DNA of 64,000 nt from Lewinellaceae bacterium (GCA_020636095.1 JACJYN010000013.1:68970-132969), one strand, 5' to 3'. Positions 1 through 9,427 are shown, numbered from the stretch's first letter. The notes: generated by a model not told the origin, from the sequence alone. Program-made: numbers and translations.

Positions 1-151
1 TTACGGTGTTACCCTGGATAAAGATGACCCATTTTTAGGGCATAACCTTGACCGGCTGGAAAAGAGGTTTCGGGAGCGTTATTATTCCTCTGTTGAGAAA
101 AACTGCCAGAGGAAAAAGGATGGCAAAGCCCCTCATCAGACGGTTTTGAAG

Positions 152-1680
152 TAGGGTGTTCGGTTTGTCAACTATGTGACGCACCGCTTTTTAGCTCTTT
201 ATCCATTCGTTTTCGTAGTCCGTAGTGATTGTGGCATACGTTTTCGTTTTGCCAGTCAATCACCTGCTGACAACTTACCGTTTTCATTGATAGCTGGATG
301 AAGCTTGCCGTGATGGGCTGGTTATACAAACTGATGGACAGCACATCGGCGCTGATCGCCTTCATACCCCCCTTGTTTTTGTATCGCCCGAACGTACTTT
401 CGATAATCTCCGAACAACATAGCAGCCGCTCGTAGTGCTCAAGAAGTGCTGCGTGTTGCTCGAAGTAAGCATCTATACGTTTGATAAACGTTGTAGCCTT
501 GTGGCTCATTACCGCTTGTTTTGCTTGATAGGCACGCGAACGTTTGTGCCATAATTGACGACTGTGATCGCACAGGTACTTAGATTTTGAGAATGGCTGA
601 AGCGATCACGGTAAGTTCCTTAACTTGACGTAAACGGCGCAAAATCGTTACTACCTTCCGGTAGAAGGCAATCTTGGTACCTTGCGTCAGGGGTAGTTTC
701 TCCCAGTAACTATCCATCCGATCCGCCCACTTGACGATGGTAAAGATGCGCAAAAACGGTCTTTATCCCGTAGCGTCGGAGGGAGCAAACCACTCCACTT
801 GGCTGGGGTTCAACTGCTGGCGTAAGCTACCCAGTTGAGTACTCAGGCGACTCATCACTCGGTCGTCTTTGAAGAGTGCTTTGACTATGTTCATCATCTC
901 GTGCGTACAATCGCTTACCCAGTCATAATTTAGTGCACGCAGAGCAGCCAGGATCGATGTTCCACGGTCGCTAATGAAGTAAGCCACTTCGATACCGGGA
1001 CGAAAAGCCAGGTTGCGCTGGATGAAGTCCTGGATCAGGTACTGCTACCACGAAGGCTGTACTTCCAAACCGAGTACTTCGACGTCCGCCCCCTTAGCGG
1101 TACCGATTGACAACGATGGGGATCAAGCTTGACACCCAACATCAAGAGAAGTTTTTCTTTGCCCATCTGGATACTTTCATCGATGATGATTACGAACGTG
1201 CCTTGTAGCTGGCGCGTATCGAGCACAGCCTGGTAGCCACACCGCAACACCCAATCGCGTACCGTAGTGTGGCTGGGTTGTTGGTAGGGTACCAGCCCAT
1301 GAGCTTGGCATAAAACTCAATAGTAACTGCGGCGCAGCGTAAGGAAGATCCCGCCTGAACAACCATAAAAACGGCTAACGCCATCATCTGCGCCGGGTAG
1401 GTATGCCTAGGTACCTTCTCGGGAGCTACCTGGGTACGTAAGTGTGTAAGTTCGGCTTCTAGGCCAGTAATTCTAGATTGAGCACGGCGAAGTTGAGTTC
1501 GAGTGTTTTTATGATGGATAGTTCGAGACGCACTCGTCTTTTTAACTTGAGATAACCTATCTTGGAGTCGTGCCCACATGGATGATTTTTTTGGTCGAAC
1601 TCTAAAGTTACGAAGTGTGGGCACACTTTTTCGCTGTCCAAAAAGCGGAGCGGGATAATTACATCAAACCGAACACCCTA
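152..1680 (-). mobile_element. Insertion sequence with 16-bp IRs and 10-bp TSD
   Basis: Perfect terminal inverted repeats TAGGGTGTTCGGTTTG (152-167) and its complement (1665-1680) bound a 1529-bp element. The flanking direct repeat GGTTTTGAAG (142-151 and 1681-1690) is the target-site duplication. The transposase is on the minus strand. A 10-bp duplication and this transposase do not match an IS family I can name with confidence. Confidence 0.85.
168..1624 (-). pseudogene. Frameshifted DDE-like transposase of the first IS
   Basis: Minus-strand pieces at 1190-1624, 1035-1250, 763-987 and 168-509 read as one protein in order. The N-terminus is coiled-coil and basic; then come IIIDESIQMG, ISDRGTSIL with SDCTHEMMN, and finally ESTFGRYKNKGG. 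The spaced D, D and E are consistent with a DDE/RNase H-fold transposase, which I infer from motif order. At about 1105 the sequence reads GGTACC where a coherent frame would need GGGCCC, and a nearby G run is one base short. At least three frameshifts separate the pieces, so the gene is either dead or miscalled. The terminal repeats and target duplication are intact, implying fairly recent insertion. Confidence 0.7.
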
Positions 1681-1904
1681 GGTTTTGAAGTCTATGGAGG
1701 ATAACAGGAAACGGTTTATGATGGCGAGGTTACTGAGGCATGTTCTTCTTGAAGAGGAACTGAACCTTGAGATTTAGTGCTTTTATGAAACGTATTTGAC
1801 CGTACAGTTTGGATATATTAAAAGGTCTCTATCAAAACTCATAGCTTTTCGCATTATTCTGTAGAAAAAGAATTAAATATTTCCAGCTGTACAAAAGTAG
1901 AATG

Positions 1905-3459
1905 GTAACCATTCAGCCGCATTGGCACATTCCCCAGACTAATTTCCAGATAAACTCATCCGCCTTGGGGCTGAAGAGCTGCTTGAGCGCCTCGAAAGCA
2001 GAGTAGCCCTGCTTTTTAGCGGTAGAGAGAAAAGCCCTGATGCGCAAGAAACGATTACCGGTTTCCAAGCTGTGGAAAAAGCCTGATATTTTCATTTTAA
2101 CCTTGAGCATACGGATATCTCGTTCGGTACTGTTGTTGTCAAAGGGCACTCTAAAGTCATACATAAAGCGGAGTACCTCATCGGCATAATCCCGAAGGGC
2201 GGTAAGGAGGTTGTGGGTTTTGCTTTGTTTGGGCGGTACTTTTGCTGCCAGGCAGCTTCTCCACCGCAGGATGAAGTTTTAGCCCTACGGTAACCCAATT
2301 CATATAGCGCGCTGCCGGTATTGGGCGCAATGGCTGGCGGAAAAAGCCGTTTTCCCTTGTAGGTATAGCCCGTTTTACCGCTTTATTGATGTTTTTGAGC
2401 AGTTGCTGGAGTTCGCACGCCCAGTAGTCGTTGTTTTGTTCAATAACCGCCTCAAGTCGCGCAGTAGGTGGGCATTGCATAAGCCGTGCTCACAATTGTA
2501 GCCAAAGTAGTTGGCGTAACGGTCATGGATAGCTATGCCTTTGAACTCCGGCAATATGCCCATCTCGTCCATGGTGGCATAGTCCCGCTTGCCGAGATAA
2601 AAAAAAGGTATGCTTGCTTGCGCTGGCTACATGGGCGTATGCTTGCCGGTACTTTGCGCGCGCACGGTTGTCTCGTCGAAACCTGCTACTTCCTCTTGTT
2701 GTAGGCATTTGACTACTTGTTCAACGAAGCACTCCAGCCCTGCGGAGGCTTGCGAAAGCATATTGTCCAGCGTGCCTTGGCTAACAGGCTGGTACCTTAA
2801 TAAATCGGACAACAACTCTGCCGTACGCTCATAGGGTATCAGCTGATAAGCCATGCAATAGCTTGCCATTGAGCGCAGGTTGGGCCGTACACCGCATTAT
2901 TCGTAGCTTCGGCTGGGAAGCTCGATTGCGTGCGCTCTCCACAGCATGGGCAGCAGGCGTAGTGTGCGCGGTGTTCGGTAACTGCTATCTTTATCGGCGG
3001 AATATCAAATACTTGCCGGCGCTCATAGCCCGAGCTTGGCTGCTTGGATAGGCCAGCGCCACAGCCGGAACATGCCGCAGGGTAATGGTTTTCTATCTTT
3101 GCCTCCTCGCTCGGCACCATTTTCAATGTGCTGCCCTTGTAAATGGGCTGTCCGCCAGGCTTCCTGCCTTTCTTGCTGCCTTTGCCGGCGCGAGGCTTCT
3201 TCGGTAATCGCTGCTCGGCACCGGGAGCTGTTGCGGCTGTTTTGGTTGAGCTGGGCTTCCAGTTCTCTAATACGCTGTTCCAGGCTTTCAATAACTTCGT
3301 CGCGCTGGGCAATCGCTTGTTGCTGCACTGTAAACACTGCTCGCACTGCCTCCCGCACCTCAGGCGGCAGATAGGTAAGAAGTTTGTTTAAGGCAGCTTG
3401 TTCCATGCCCGCAGTTTAACGCTTTTTTCGATATTTGAAATACCCGGCTGAATGTTTAC
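1905..3459 (-). mobile_element. IS66-family element, copy 1 (ISBst12-like)
   Basis: The left end begins GTAACCATTCAGCCG and the right end finishes CGGCTGAATGTTTAC. The 8-bp duplication GTAGAATG flanks it at 1897-1904 and 3460-3467, the length expected for IS66. There is a single transposase gene and no tnpA or tnpB, as in the ISBst12 subgroup. Copies 2 (33667-35223) and 3 (35856-37405) are in the same window. Confidence 0.93.
1913..3406 (-). pseudogene. IS66 transposase, frameshifted copy 1
   Basis: This is collinear with the intact 495-residue transposase of copy 3 but broken into several frames. Recognisable segments are the N-terminal coiled coil (EQRIRELEAQL), the zinc-binding CSGCG and CCPCCGE motifs, GFDETTVRAQ, HDRYANYFGYN and the C-terminal ERDIRMLKVKMKISGFF. 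Relative to copy 3 most breaks fall where copy 3 has GGCC (for example near 2120, 2236, 2285, 2360, 2650, 2792, 3140 and 3200); here those positions read GGTAC or other short scrambled strings. It would not make a full transposase as written. Confidence 0.9.
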
Positions 3460-3476
3460 GTAGAATGTCACAAATA

Positions 3477-3502
3477 AAAAGCCTGTACAGAGGCAGGCTT
3501 TT
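3477..3502. terminator. Bidirectional Rho-independent terminator
   Basis: A perfect 9-bp stem AAAAGCCTG/CAGGCTTTT with an 8-nt loop has T-rich ends on both strands. It lies just outside the target duplication of IS66 copy 1. Confidence 0.7.
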
Positions 3503-3559
3503 GAGTAACAATAGACTATATTTCCGTGAGTTAGGCAAGACCTCTTTGCAATGACGGAT

Positions 3560-3802
3560 TTACCTGTATACTTCGTTCCAAAAAGTTAGTAACTCAAGAG
3601 TCGCATAAGCAATCTTATTGCGTTGCACAGTTGCTTCAGCGGGGGCAACAATGCCCAAGCGTTCCTGACGCTGTAAATCGTGGTACTGAAATTGCAGATG
3701 ACAGATTTCATTACGGATGCGGGCATTGGATGCTTCCAGGCTAACCTCTATTTTAGTCAGTACCATCAAGCTGTGCCAAGGCAACCTGCCCCCTTGCTTC
3801 AA
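3560..3802 (-). pseudogene. EAD-like (effector-associated domain) protein fragment
   Basis: The C-terminal 45 residues, with QYHDLQRQERLGIVAPAEA followed by VQRNKIAYATLELL, match the pattern of effector-associated (EAD11-type) adaptor domains: a helical bundle ending in 'RLGI...E...RNKI.YA.LELL'. EADs are known as small death-like adaptors joined to CHAT peptidases, STAND NTPases and WD40 proteins in conflict systems. The first helix (IIEARGQVALAQL) is in another frame just upstream, so the frame is broken near 3770. The TTG start overlaps the stop of the upstream gene. The EAD-ABC protein at 47612-48913 has the same kind of domain. Assignment is from motif recall only. Confidence 0.5.
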
Positions 3803-4080
3803 TAATTAGTTGCATTGAGACATTGGTAAAAATAGAAGTACTTTGGTCTCCAAAGGGTGGTTTTGAAATGGAATCGGAATAGTAAGCAACAGGTTACGGT
3901 GATCACTATGATACTGAGTATCCAACGTAACCATCCACTAAAATGCCAGGAAATCACTCGCGATTCGCGTTCTCTGAAGCTTACATCCTGGTCAGAATGC
4001 AGAGAAGATGGGTAAGCGAATAATTCAGAATTAGCCACTAAGCCTACTGCAACTGGACTGTCCTTGATCTGATCATCCAC
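3799..4080 (-). CDS. Small single-TM protein, possible piece of a larger EAD protein
   Basis: This is 93 residues with one strong membrane segment at about 50-68 (WILSIIVITVTCCLLF) and a soluble N-terminal half. It lies between the WD40-like reading frame upstream and the EAD fragment downstream, with only 34 bp and a 4-base overlap between them, all on the minus strand. The three pieces may be one frameshifted gene with the order propeller, TM, EAD, or three translationally coupled genes. I do not recognise the domain itself. Confidence 0.4.
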   Translation of the reverse strand: MDDQIKDSPVAVGLVANSELFAYPSSLHSDQDVSFRERESRVISWHFSGWLRWILSIIVITVTCCLLFRFHFKTTLWRPKYFYFYQCLNATNY

Positions 4081-4114
4081 AAAAACTGATCTTCTGTAAT
4101 TGGTATGCCATGAG

Positions 4115-4927
4115 CTAAGTATAGTATAACAGCATTTTCGGGGATATAGACCTAGTCTCTGAACGAATGTCTGGAAAACTTGAATTCGTGCTTATTAATT
4201 GAATTCCCATTACGTTAGACCAGGGAGAGGATATATTCTTATCAGCTAAGCCATGAAGATGATAGCTCAAAATATCAGAAAACAGCCGACCGCCGTTATC
4301 TGAGAAGTAAAGACCATCATATGGTGATGATTCATCATTGAAATCTATAATCAAAAACTGAAGATTTACTTCAGGATATACTGAAAGTAAATCTAAATGA
4401 AGATCTAAAGCATTAGTAGTGTATAGACCAGAGTCACTTTTTATTTTTCCCATTGGCTGACCATAAGGCGAAAAAGCATCATCAAAAGAAGTGCCAATAG
4501 ACCTCTCTAAAGATTGCATCTCTTTGCAATCTAAACCCCACTGCTTAACCGTGCAGTCCTGACTCCCGGTCAGTACGTACCTTGCTTCACATGCCGATAC
4601 AATAATGCCGTTAATTGCAGTAGCATGGTAGGTTCGATCTTCCATACTATGCCACCACCAGGTTTTATCTAAACATTTAGTTTCGAAATCATCAAGGAAA
4701 AGAAGTGAATCACTTAGTATAATTGTATGAATTCCTAAAGCTGAATGGTCACAATTATATGTCCAACTGCACGTAATGCCTTTATTTATTATAAGTTCAT
4801 CAGACATTATAGGGAATGACGATAACGGTACCTCTTTCTGCTCATTAAAGCTTATGCTCCACTCACACATGGCAATAGCGATACCGGCGATTACTATCAC
4901 AGAGAGAGCAATAGAATGGCAATGCAA
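4115..4927 (-). CDS. WD40-repeat-like protein with N-terminal membrane anchor
   Basis: This is 270 residues. The N-terminus (IALSVIVIAGIAIAM) is a hydrophobic signal or anchor. A region near residues 100-135 (HATAINGIIVSACEARYVLTGSQ then DCTVKQW) has the GH...GS.D.TVK.W pattern of one WD40 blade; neighbouring blades are weak or degenerate. Such propellers are often fused to or co-encoded with EAD and CHAT modules, which fits the EAD-like fragment downstream. The C-terminal half is acidic and unassigned. An ATG start with no strong Shine-Dalgarno is normal for Bacteroidota. Confidence 0.4.
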   Translation of the reverse strand: MHCHSIALSVIVIAGIAIAMCEWSISFNEQKEVPLSSFPIMSDELIINKGITCSWTYNCDHSALGIHTIILSDSLLFLDDFETKCLDKTWWWHSMEDRTYHATAINGIIVSACEARYVLTGSQDCTVKQWGLDCKEMQSLERSIGTSFDDAFSPYGQPMGKIKSDSGLYTTNALDLHLDLLSVYPEVNLQFLIIDFNDESSPYDGLYFSDNGGRLFSDILSYHLHGLADKNISSPWSNVMGIQLISTNSSFPDIRSETRSISPKMLLYYT

Positions 4928-5596
4928 AAATTAACACCAGTCCTAGCTAATCGAGTCAACCTTAGGAGTTGATTATTGAATCCTAAGAGGACGATTTTTA
5001 ATCGCAATCGAAAGGAAAGATTGAGTCTGTCAAGCATTGACCTGGCGAAGTTTTTACTTTCTTTCATAAGAGGCGATTTTGATAGGGAAAAGATATAGTC
5101 CTTTCATAACGTGTATATCCACCAGAATATTCGCTTAATAAATATAAATATCTTCATGCACGGGTAATTGATGTAGAGCTGCCTGTTTTGTACGCTGGTC
5201 TTTTGATGATAATTGTTAAAGGGTATAAAGCCTGTTGCTCTATACCCTTCTGCCCTCCGGCGAGGATGGGGTAACAACTGCATAGAGGAGGGGAATCACC
5301 CGACCTGCACGAAGGAAGGCCGGGGAAACCTCTTGCGGGCGTGAGGGCGAAGCCCTTAGAAAAATTCCCTGAAATGTTAAAAACTGTTAAAGTTTGCTGT
5401 TTTTGGGTGTTCCCGTCTTTTCCCAGAAGGTTTCAGATGATTTCATTTGGAACCGCTCCTGGTTACCCAACTTTTCCAGATGATTCCATTTTGCCTCACT
5501 TTAACACTTAACATGCTGATTACGTGTGCTTTGTATAGGTGAAATCTGCCTCTTATATTGCAGTCATATCAATCAATTCACTCTAAAATCAGCGTC
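4928..5596. other. Gene-free stretch holding orphan RNA-leader copy E1
   Basis: No coding frame is credible here. The stretch contains the E1 copy of the repeated structured leader (5221-5366). In its transcription direction (minus) E1 is followed by no start codon within 100 nt, so it appears to have lost its gene. Confidence 0.5.
5221..5366 (-). ncRNA. Structured RNA leader, copy E1 (orphan)
   Basis: Read on the minus strand it starts with TCTAAGGGCTTCGCCC (a UUCG-capped hairpin), contains a long-range helix GCAAGAGG with CCTCTATGC, then a GC-rich hairpin, and ends in a hairpin GGGTATA...TTTATACCC. Two other copies (7767-7925 and 44267-44412) keep the same order of elements with compensatory changes. 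No gene follows this copy directly. Confidence 0.5.
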
Positions 5597-5903
5597 ATGG
5601 AAAACAATAACATCATCCTGCACTCGATCACACCAGCCGAATTGAAAGCAATGATCCGGGAACTTGTAAAGAGGAATTTGAGTTAATGAACCGGGAACTT
5701 CAACGGGTGATAGGGAGGATGACTCTGGTGAGTACCGGCACAGCTATGCCGGTTGCTTGGGAGTATGCTCCAAGGTTTTACGCTATCTGGTGAATGAAGG
5801 GCATTTCACTGTATTTCATCATATGAAGGAACGGCGGTTTATCAGAGCGGAACTGCTGGAATTCAGGAACAAGCAGAAGGTGAGCAGGTTGAAAAGGCTT
5901 TGA
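5597..5903 (+). pseudogene. Excisionase/HTH-like small DNA-binding protein, frameshifted
   Basis: The ATG-initiated start (MENNNIILHSITPAELKAMI) resembles the N-terminus of the small helix-turn-helix excisionase-like proteins common on Bacteroidota mobile elements, where 'ITPEEL..MI' precedes a winged helix. A second frame further on (VCSKVLRYLVNEGHF then ERRFIRAELLEFRNKQK) gives the recognition helix and tail. At least two one-base shifts separate these parts. The usual role is DNA binding for excision or transcription control; that role here is inferred. Confidence 0.45.
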
Positions 5904-5958
5904 TTGTAACCTTCCCAAAAATCTAATCGTATAATTATCAAACAAAAAATCAATCAAT

Positions 5959-6302
5959 ATGGATAAATCTACAGTTAAGGCACTTAAGAAGGCTATTACA
6001 AACTCTGTAAAAGATTATCTTGAAGGCATTGAATCATTTAAAGGGTTATAATATACATAAGGTTAGATTTGTAGAAATAGAAGATAGGTTTTTAGATTTT
6101 CTCTCAAATGGTCAGGTATATTCAGGTAATGTATTCACTATAGAAACCATCCTGGGAAATCTTGATATAGTATATATCAATTCTCATGGTATGAAAGAAC
6201 ATAACTTAAATGTTAACCCTACAATAGTTATAAAAAAACTTAAATGCAAAATATGACCCAAGCATAGATTCTTTTGAGATAATTGGTTTGGATATAAGTT
6301 AA
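5959..6302 (+). pseudogene. Hypothetical AT-rich small protein, frameshifted
   Basis: MDKSTVKALKKAITNSVKDYLE opens at 5959. One base lost near 6045 moves the frame to 6020-6256 and a second shift near 6255 restores an ending YDPSIDSFEIIGLDIS before TAA at 6300-6302. The restored protein would be about 113 residues, with a helical N-terminus and beta-rich remainder. I do not recognise it. Its composition is more AT-rich than its neighbours, suggesting a different origin. Confidence 0.4.
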
Positions 6303-6503
6303 TTCCTCTGACCTGAAAGGAAAAGCCGCAATCCAAGTGAAGGATTTTTCTTTTTCTCGAAAAGACCGTTTAAGCGGAGATGGCAAAACCCTTTAATGAG
6401 TTGCTGACGAATAAGGGTTTTTGTCATCGGAGCTTGCTGCTTTCCTGCCGCCGCAGGCAGCCGCCCGCAATATCAACATATTGCTTACAGCCTTAATGTG
6501 TTG

Positions 6504-6750
6504 TTACTCTCCGTCGTATAATGCCGGGTCAAGGCGGTAAAGCCCCTGCCCGGTATCCAGCCAAACGGAGCCGTAACGCTCTCTATCCTCGGCGGCTTCT
6601 TCCACATCATCATAATAGGCGGGGTTTTCCCCTGCGGCGTTTCATATTTGGAAAGATCTCCGTATCCGGGAAAAGCCCTATAAGCTGCTTTGCTTCTTCT
6701 ACTGTGAGGAAAAGAGGTTCATTTATGAGAAATGCCGGCTTTGTACTCAT
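6504..6750 (-). pseudogene. Hypothetical acidic protein, frameshifted
   Basis: It opens MSTKPAFLINEPLFLTVEEA at 6750. Two small shifts near 6640-6650 are needed to reach the C-terminal acidic part (YYDDVEEAAEDRERYGSVWL...) and the TAA at 6504. The restored product is about 82 residues. It lies downstream of ardC on the same strand and is probably part of the same plasmid gene block. The function is unknown. Confidence 0.4.
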
Positions 6751-6816
6751 GGTATTGGCTTTGTTTATGGTGGCAAGATAAAAAGGGCAGGGGGCAGGGC
6801 TGCCCCTCTGGATGCC

Positions 6817-7735
6817 CTAGAAATCAGTTTTCCGGGATTTTCCCAAAACATAGTCTGCGGCTTTCTGTGCCTCGGCGGCTGCTTTGAAGACCAGCTTTTT
6901 ATCTGCCTTCAAAACCTTTAGCCAGCCTTGCAAATATGCGGCGCTGTTCTCGGTCAGTTCGTCGTAATTGATGCCCACCTGGGCGGAAAGGAAAGAGGCT
7001 CCCATTTCGGCAATCAGTTCCTCGCGGCTATATTCTGGTGAGCCGAAGGGGTTCAGCTCGGTTATCCTTCCCGGTTCAGGCGCGACTGATGCCCGGTAGC
7101 GTGGGTAAGTTCATGAAAGAACGTGCAATAGTAATCCTCTGCTGTTTCAAACTGGGCAATGTCCGGCATATTGAGTTTGTCAGAAGTAGGGAATAATAAG
7201 CCCGGTTGGCATCTTCAAAAACATATTCCGGGGCGTTGGGTACGCTCTTTATAATGCGCTCGCATTCCTCTATCCGCTCATGTTCCTTTAGCTCAACTTC
7301 GGGAATGTCTATTTCTATCCCTTCCACGTCGGCGATATTGAACACATTGAAATATTTGAGCATGGGGATTACCTGCACCTCTTCCCCCATACCTTTGAGG
7401 GCAACGGCTTTATCCGGTGCTATAAAATTCTCGTCCTTATCCTTGAATAAAGGCTTATAGAAAAACACCATTTCGGATTTTGCGCCCTTCCTGATCTTCC
7501 CGCCTTTGGCTTTGGCTTGTTTGAAGCTCATAAAATAGGGGATCGGGTGCGGGGTCAGGTTCATCAGAAAGGCGTTAATGCCGGTGTAAATATGCCCGGT
7601 TGCAAAGTTACGGGCTAAACCGTACCGGTTCCAGGTGCAACGCCACGGGGCAACGCCTTTTTCAAGTAATGCAACCATCTTGTTAGTAACTTCCTGATAG
7701 AGGTCTCTTTTTTGAGTTCTGCTGTTCTTAGTCAT
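6817..7735 (-). pseudogene. ardC: ArdC-type antirestriction protein / ssDNA-binding zincin, frameshifted
   Basis: The restored protein is about 306 residues. Residues 1-130 (YQEVTNKMVALLEKGVAPW, then GINAFLMNL) are the N-terminal ssDNA-binding domain of ArdC-like proteins. A zinc-metallopeptidase motif HELTHATGH lies in the frame spanning 7090-7150, and the C-terminus at 6817-7005 (EMGASFLSAQVGI, ENSAAYLQGWL) is the usual ArdC tail. One-base shifts near 7195 and 7068 break the frame. ArdC proteins protect incoming plasmid DNA from host restriction during conjugation. Structured leader E2 ends 32 nt before the ATG, so expression is probably leader-controlled. Confidence 0.75.
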
Positions 7736-7766
7736 GGCTTAATCCTTTTTAATTGTTTGATAATGA

Positions 7767-7925
7767 GCGGTTTCAACCGCTTACGCCTTCTCGGCGAGAG
7801 ATGGGGGTAGCAACTGCAAGGAAGGGGCAACCGTGCGGGTTCCCTGTTTGCACAAATGAACCTTTGGTGAATGCGGAAAATGGGGATGCCCTTGCAGGCG
7901 AGAGGGCGAAGCCCTTAGAGAAATT
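7767..7925 (-). ncRNA. Structured RNA leader, copy E2, upstream of ardC
   Basis: On the minus strand it reads CTCTAAGGGCTTCGCCC, then CTGCAAGG (pairs with CCTTGCAG about 85 nt later), TCTCGCCGAGA, and a terminal hairpin GCGGTTGAAACCGC, 32 nt upstream of the ardC ATG. The first bases overlap the stop codon of the small gene at 7915-8195. Confidence 0.55.
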
Positions 7926-8195
7926 CTTTTTTCAGTTCTTCCAGTAGAAAATCCTTTTCTGTATCGGTCAGCGGTTCCGCCGGAGAAATGGCATAAACGT
8001 TAACCTGCCCGATAGGGTTAATGTACCGCTCAAAGCAGTATTCAAGCTTGATCTTTAGGGAAGGGTCGCCGGTTTTAAGGGCGTTGATAAAAACGCTTTA
8101 TCCTCCGCCACTCTGGCAAGCTCGGTATAGGTGTGCAGAAAGTCCTTTACCTGCTCTTCCCTGCTCATTTGCATAATTTCAGTTAACCGGTGCAT
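7915..8195 (-). pseudogene. Small plasmid protein between radC and ardC, frameshifted
   Basis: The start MHRLTEIMQMSREEQVKDFL is at 8195. A one-base loss near 8090 shifts the frame to INALKTGDPSLKIKLEYCFE and a C-terminus ending LLEELKKEFL at 7915. The restored protein is about 93 residues, soluble and mostly helical, with no family I recognise. It follows radC by 21 bp on the same strand, so the two are probably co-transcribed. Its stop codon forms the 5' edge of structured leader E2. Confidence 0.45.
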
Positions 8196-8216
8196 AGCTG
8201 TGAGTTTTAAGGGTGG

Positions 8217-8677
8217 TTAAATCAATCCTTCGTCGGCAAAGGAATAATAGCCGCCTTCCGGGGATAAGATCAGGTGGTCAACTACGAGGATGTCGAGCAA
8301 TTCGCCCGCCTTGCATAGTTTCCTGGTCAGGTCAATATCAGCCTGTGAGGGTTTGAGGTTTGCGCTCGGATGGTTGTGAGCAAGCACTATAGAGGCTGCC
8401 CGCCCTTTCAGGGCAGCAGCGCAAAGACCAGCTTGGCATCTACTACCGTCCCGGCTATGCCTCCCTGGGAAACCAGATAGCGCCCCATTGCCCGGTTTGA
8501 ACGGTCGAGCAGCAGGATGTAAAACTCTTCAAAGAGGTCTATCACTTCGCTCCAGTTGGACAAAAGCACCATATAGGCATCACGGGAACAGGTGATTTGC
8601 GGGCGGTCTGCCGCCTTTACTTTGCTCTTGTAGGTGAGCTTGATTTCCGTTACCTGAATTGGAATTTTGTAACACAT
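8217..8677 (-). pseudogene. radC: RadC-family JAMM/MPN domain protein, frameshifted
   Basis: The restored protein is about 153 residues. It contains the RadC JAMM metal site as AHNHPSANLKPSQADIDLT, the upstream segment FYILLLDRSNRAMG and the C-terminal DHLILSPEGGYYSFADEGLI. A single extra base near 8408 separates the two halves. RadC-like proteins on Bacteroidota plasmids and ICEs are common, and their biochemical role is not settled. Being in the same block as ardC and ssb fits an incoming-DNA establishment set. Confidence 0.8.
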
Positions 8678-8741
8678 GGTTCTGATGTTTTTTGGCTCGT
8701 AAGCCGAATTGTTAATAAGGAAAACTCCCTTTCTCCGGGAG

Positions 8742-8757
8742 CGGAGGTGAACCTCCG
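8742..8757. terminator. Terminator-like hairpin near the radC start
   Basis: CGGAGGT and ACCTCCG pair perfectly with a 2-nt loop. The downstream CAGTTTTTCTTTT on the plus strand and AGGGAGTTTTCC on the minus strand give partial U tracts. It could also be a radC leader hairpin. Confidence 0.35.
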
Positions 8758-9160
8758 GGGCAGTTTTTCTTTTCTGCCGAATACGTAATTGAGGTTTCCT
8801 CCCTTTTGCGAAGGCATCAGGACTCAGCAGGCGGAGGCGGAAGCAAGGGTGGAGGGTTATTTTTTATCGGGAGAGCAGCGGATGAGAAAAATCATCCCGA
8901 AAAGGGAGGTACGACCGGCCCTTGATGCAGCCGGAGCATGCGAGTATCTTGCCAAAGCAAAAGAAAGAGGGAGGTAACCGCAATTACAGGCAGGAAAGAA
9001 AAAAGGGCAGAAGTAGGGAGGTAGCACTGAAGCGAGCACATCAATTACCCGATTATTCCCCTGGTTCCTGAACTGGCGGCGTATTGTTGAGCCAACAATC
9101 GTGACAGTTTAGGGGGAGTATGAGGGAAATTGAAACTGAGGGGAGGGGTTTGGTGTTTTG

Positions 9161-9191
9161 TTGAAAATGATTTCAGATAGTGCTATATTTG
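9161..9191 (+). promoter_or_regulatory. Bacteroidota-type promoter of the toxin-antitoxin pair
   Basis: A -33 TTG at 9161 and a -7 TATATTTG at 9184-9191 (consensus TAnnTTTG) are separated by 20 bp. The ATG at 9196 lies only 5 nt past the -7 element, implying a leaderless or nearly leaderless mRNA. Confidence 0.55.
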
Positions 9192-9195
9192 AACT

Positions 9196-9427
9196 ATGAC
9201 ACAGTTACTTGAACAAATATCAAAGCTTAGCCTGGAGGAAAAGATCGTCCCGGTGGAAAAAAATATGGGATGATATTGCCGACAGCTCCGACGCTCAGGA
9301 AATGGTGATTTCTCCCGAGCTGGAAGCCGAACTGGAAAGAAGGTATCAGCTTCTGAAGGAAGGCAAAACCGGCTTTCACTCCTGGGAGGATATTGAAAAA
9401 TCGTTGCTCTCCGGCTACACAATCTGA
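9196..9427 (+). pseudogene. Antitoxin of the Unstab_antitox (addiction module) family, frameshifted
   Basis: The start MTQLLEQISKLSLEEKI at 9196 and the second frame (IWDDIADSSDAQEMVISPEL, then GFHSWEDIEKSLLSGY) together make an about 76-residue protein. It has the layout of the short 'addiction module' antitoxins that precede ParE/RelE toxins: helical N-terminus, 'W..V/I..s', and a C-terminal tail ending in 'sWedv'. One base is lost or gained near 9250. It is followed by the toxin ATG 3 bp after the stop, so translation is probably coupled. Confidence 0.7.

Larger units (their letters stand above)
2..1777 (+). pseudogene. Unidentified gene, 3' part, split by an insertion sequence
   Basis: The window opens inside an open frame (2-151) that hits a TAG created by the left end of the IS. 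If the IS and one copy of the 10-bp duplication GGTTTTGAAG are removed, the frame continues at 1691 and ends at a TAG at 1775-1777. The visible C-terminal part is about 79 residues, highly charged (rich in R, K, E) and predicted helical, with no signal peptide or membrane segment. I do not recognise the family. The in-frame join across the insertion is good evidence that this was one protein; its N-terminus lies outside the window. Confidence 0.6.
8678..9195. other. Gene-free stretch with a strong hairpin
   Basis: I see no supported gene. There is a 7-bp hairpin CGGAGGT-GA-ACCTCCG (8742-8757) nested between AAAACTCCC and GGGGCAGTTTT, resembling a bidirectional terminator or radC leader. The promoter for the toxin-antitoxin pair is at its right edge. 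Confidence 0.45.

Noticed and set aside
6521..6781. Plus-strand frame ending in a hydrophobic tail
   Set aside because: It is antisense to a better supported frameshifted minus-strand gene (6504-6750).
7767..7925. Structured leader considered as a group II intron fragment or HEARO-type RNA
   Set aside because: No domain V-like hairpin or associated reverse transcriptase/HNH gene; all three copies end just before a start codon or nothing.
8789..8977. 62-codon plus-strand frame
   Set aside because: It has no family features, biased low-complexity content and no ribosome-binding context; treated as chance.
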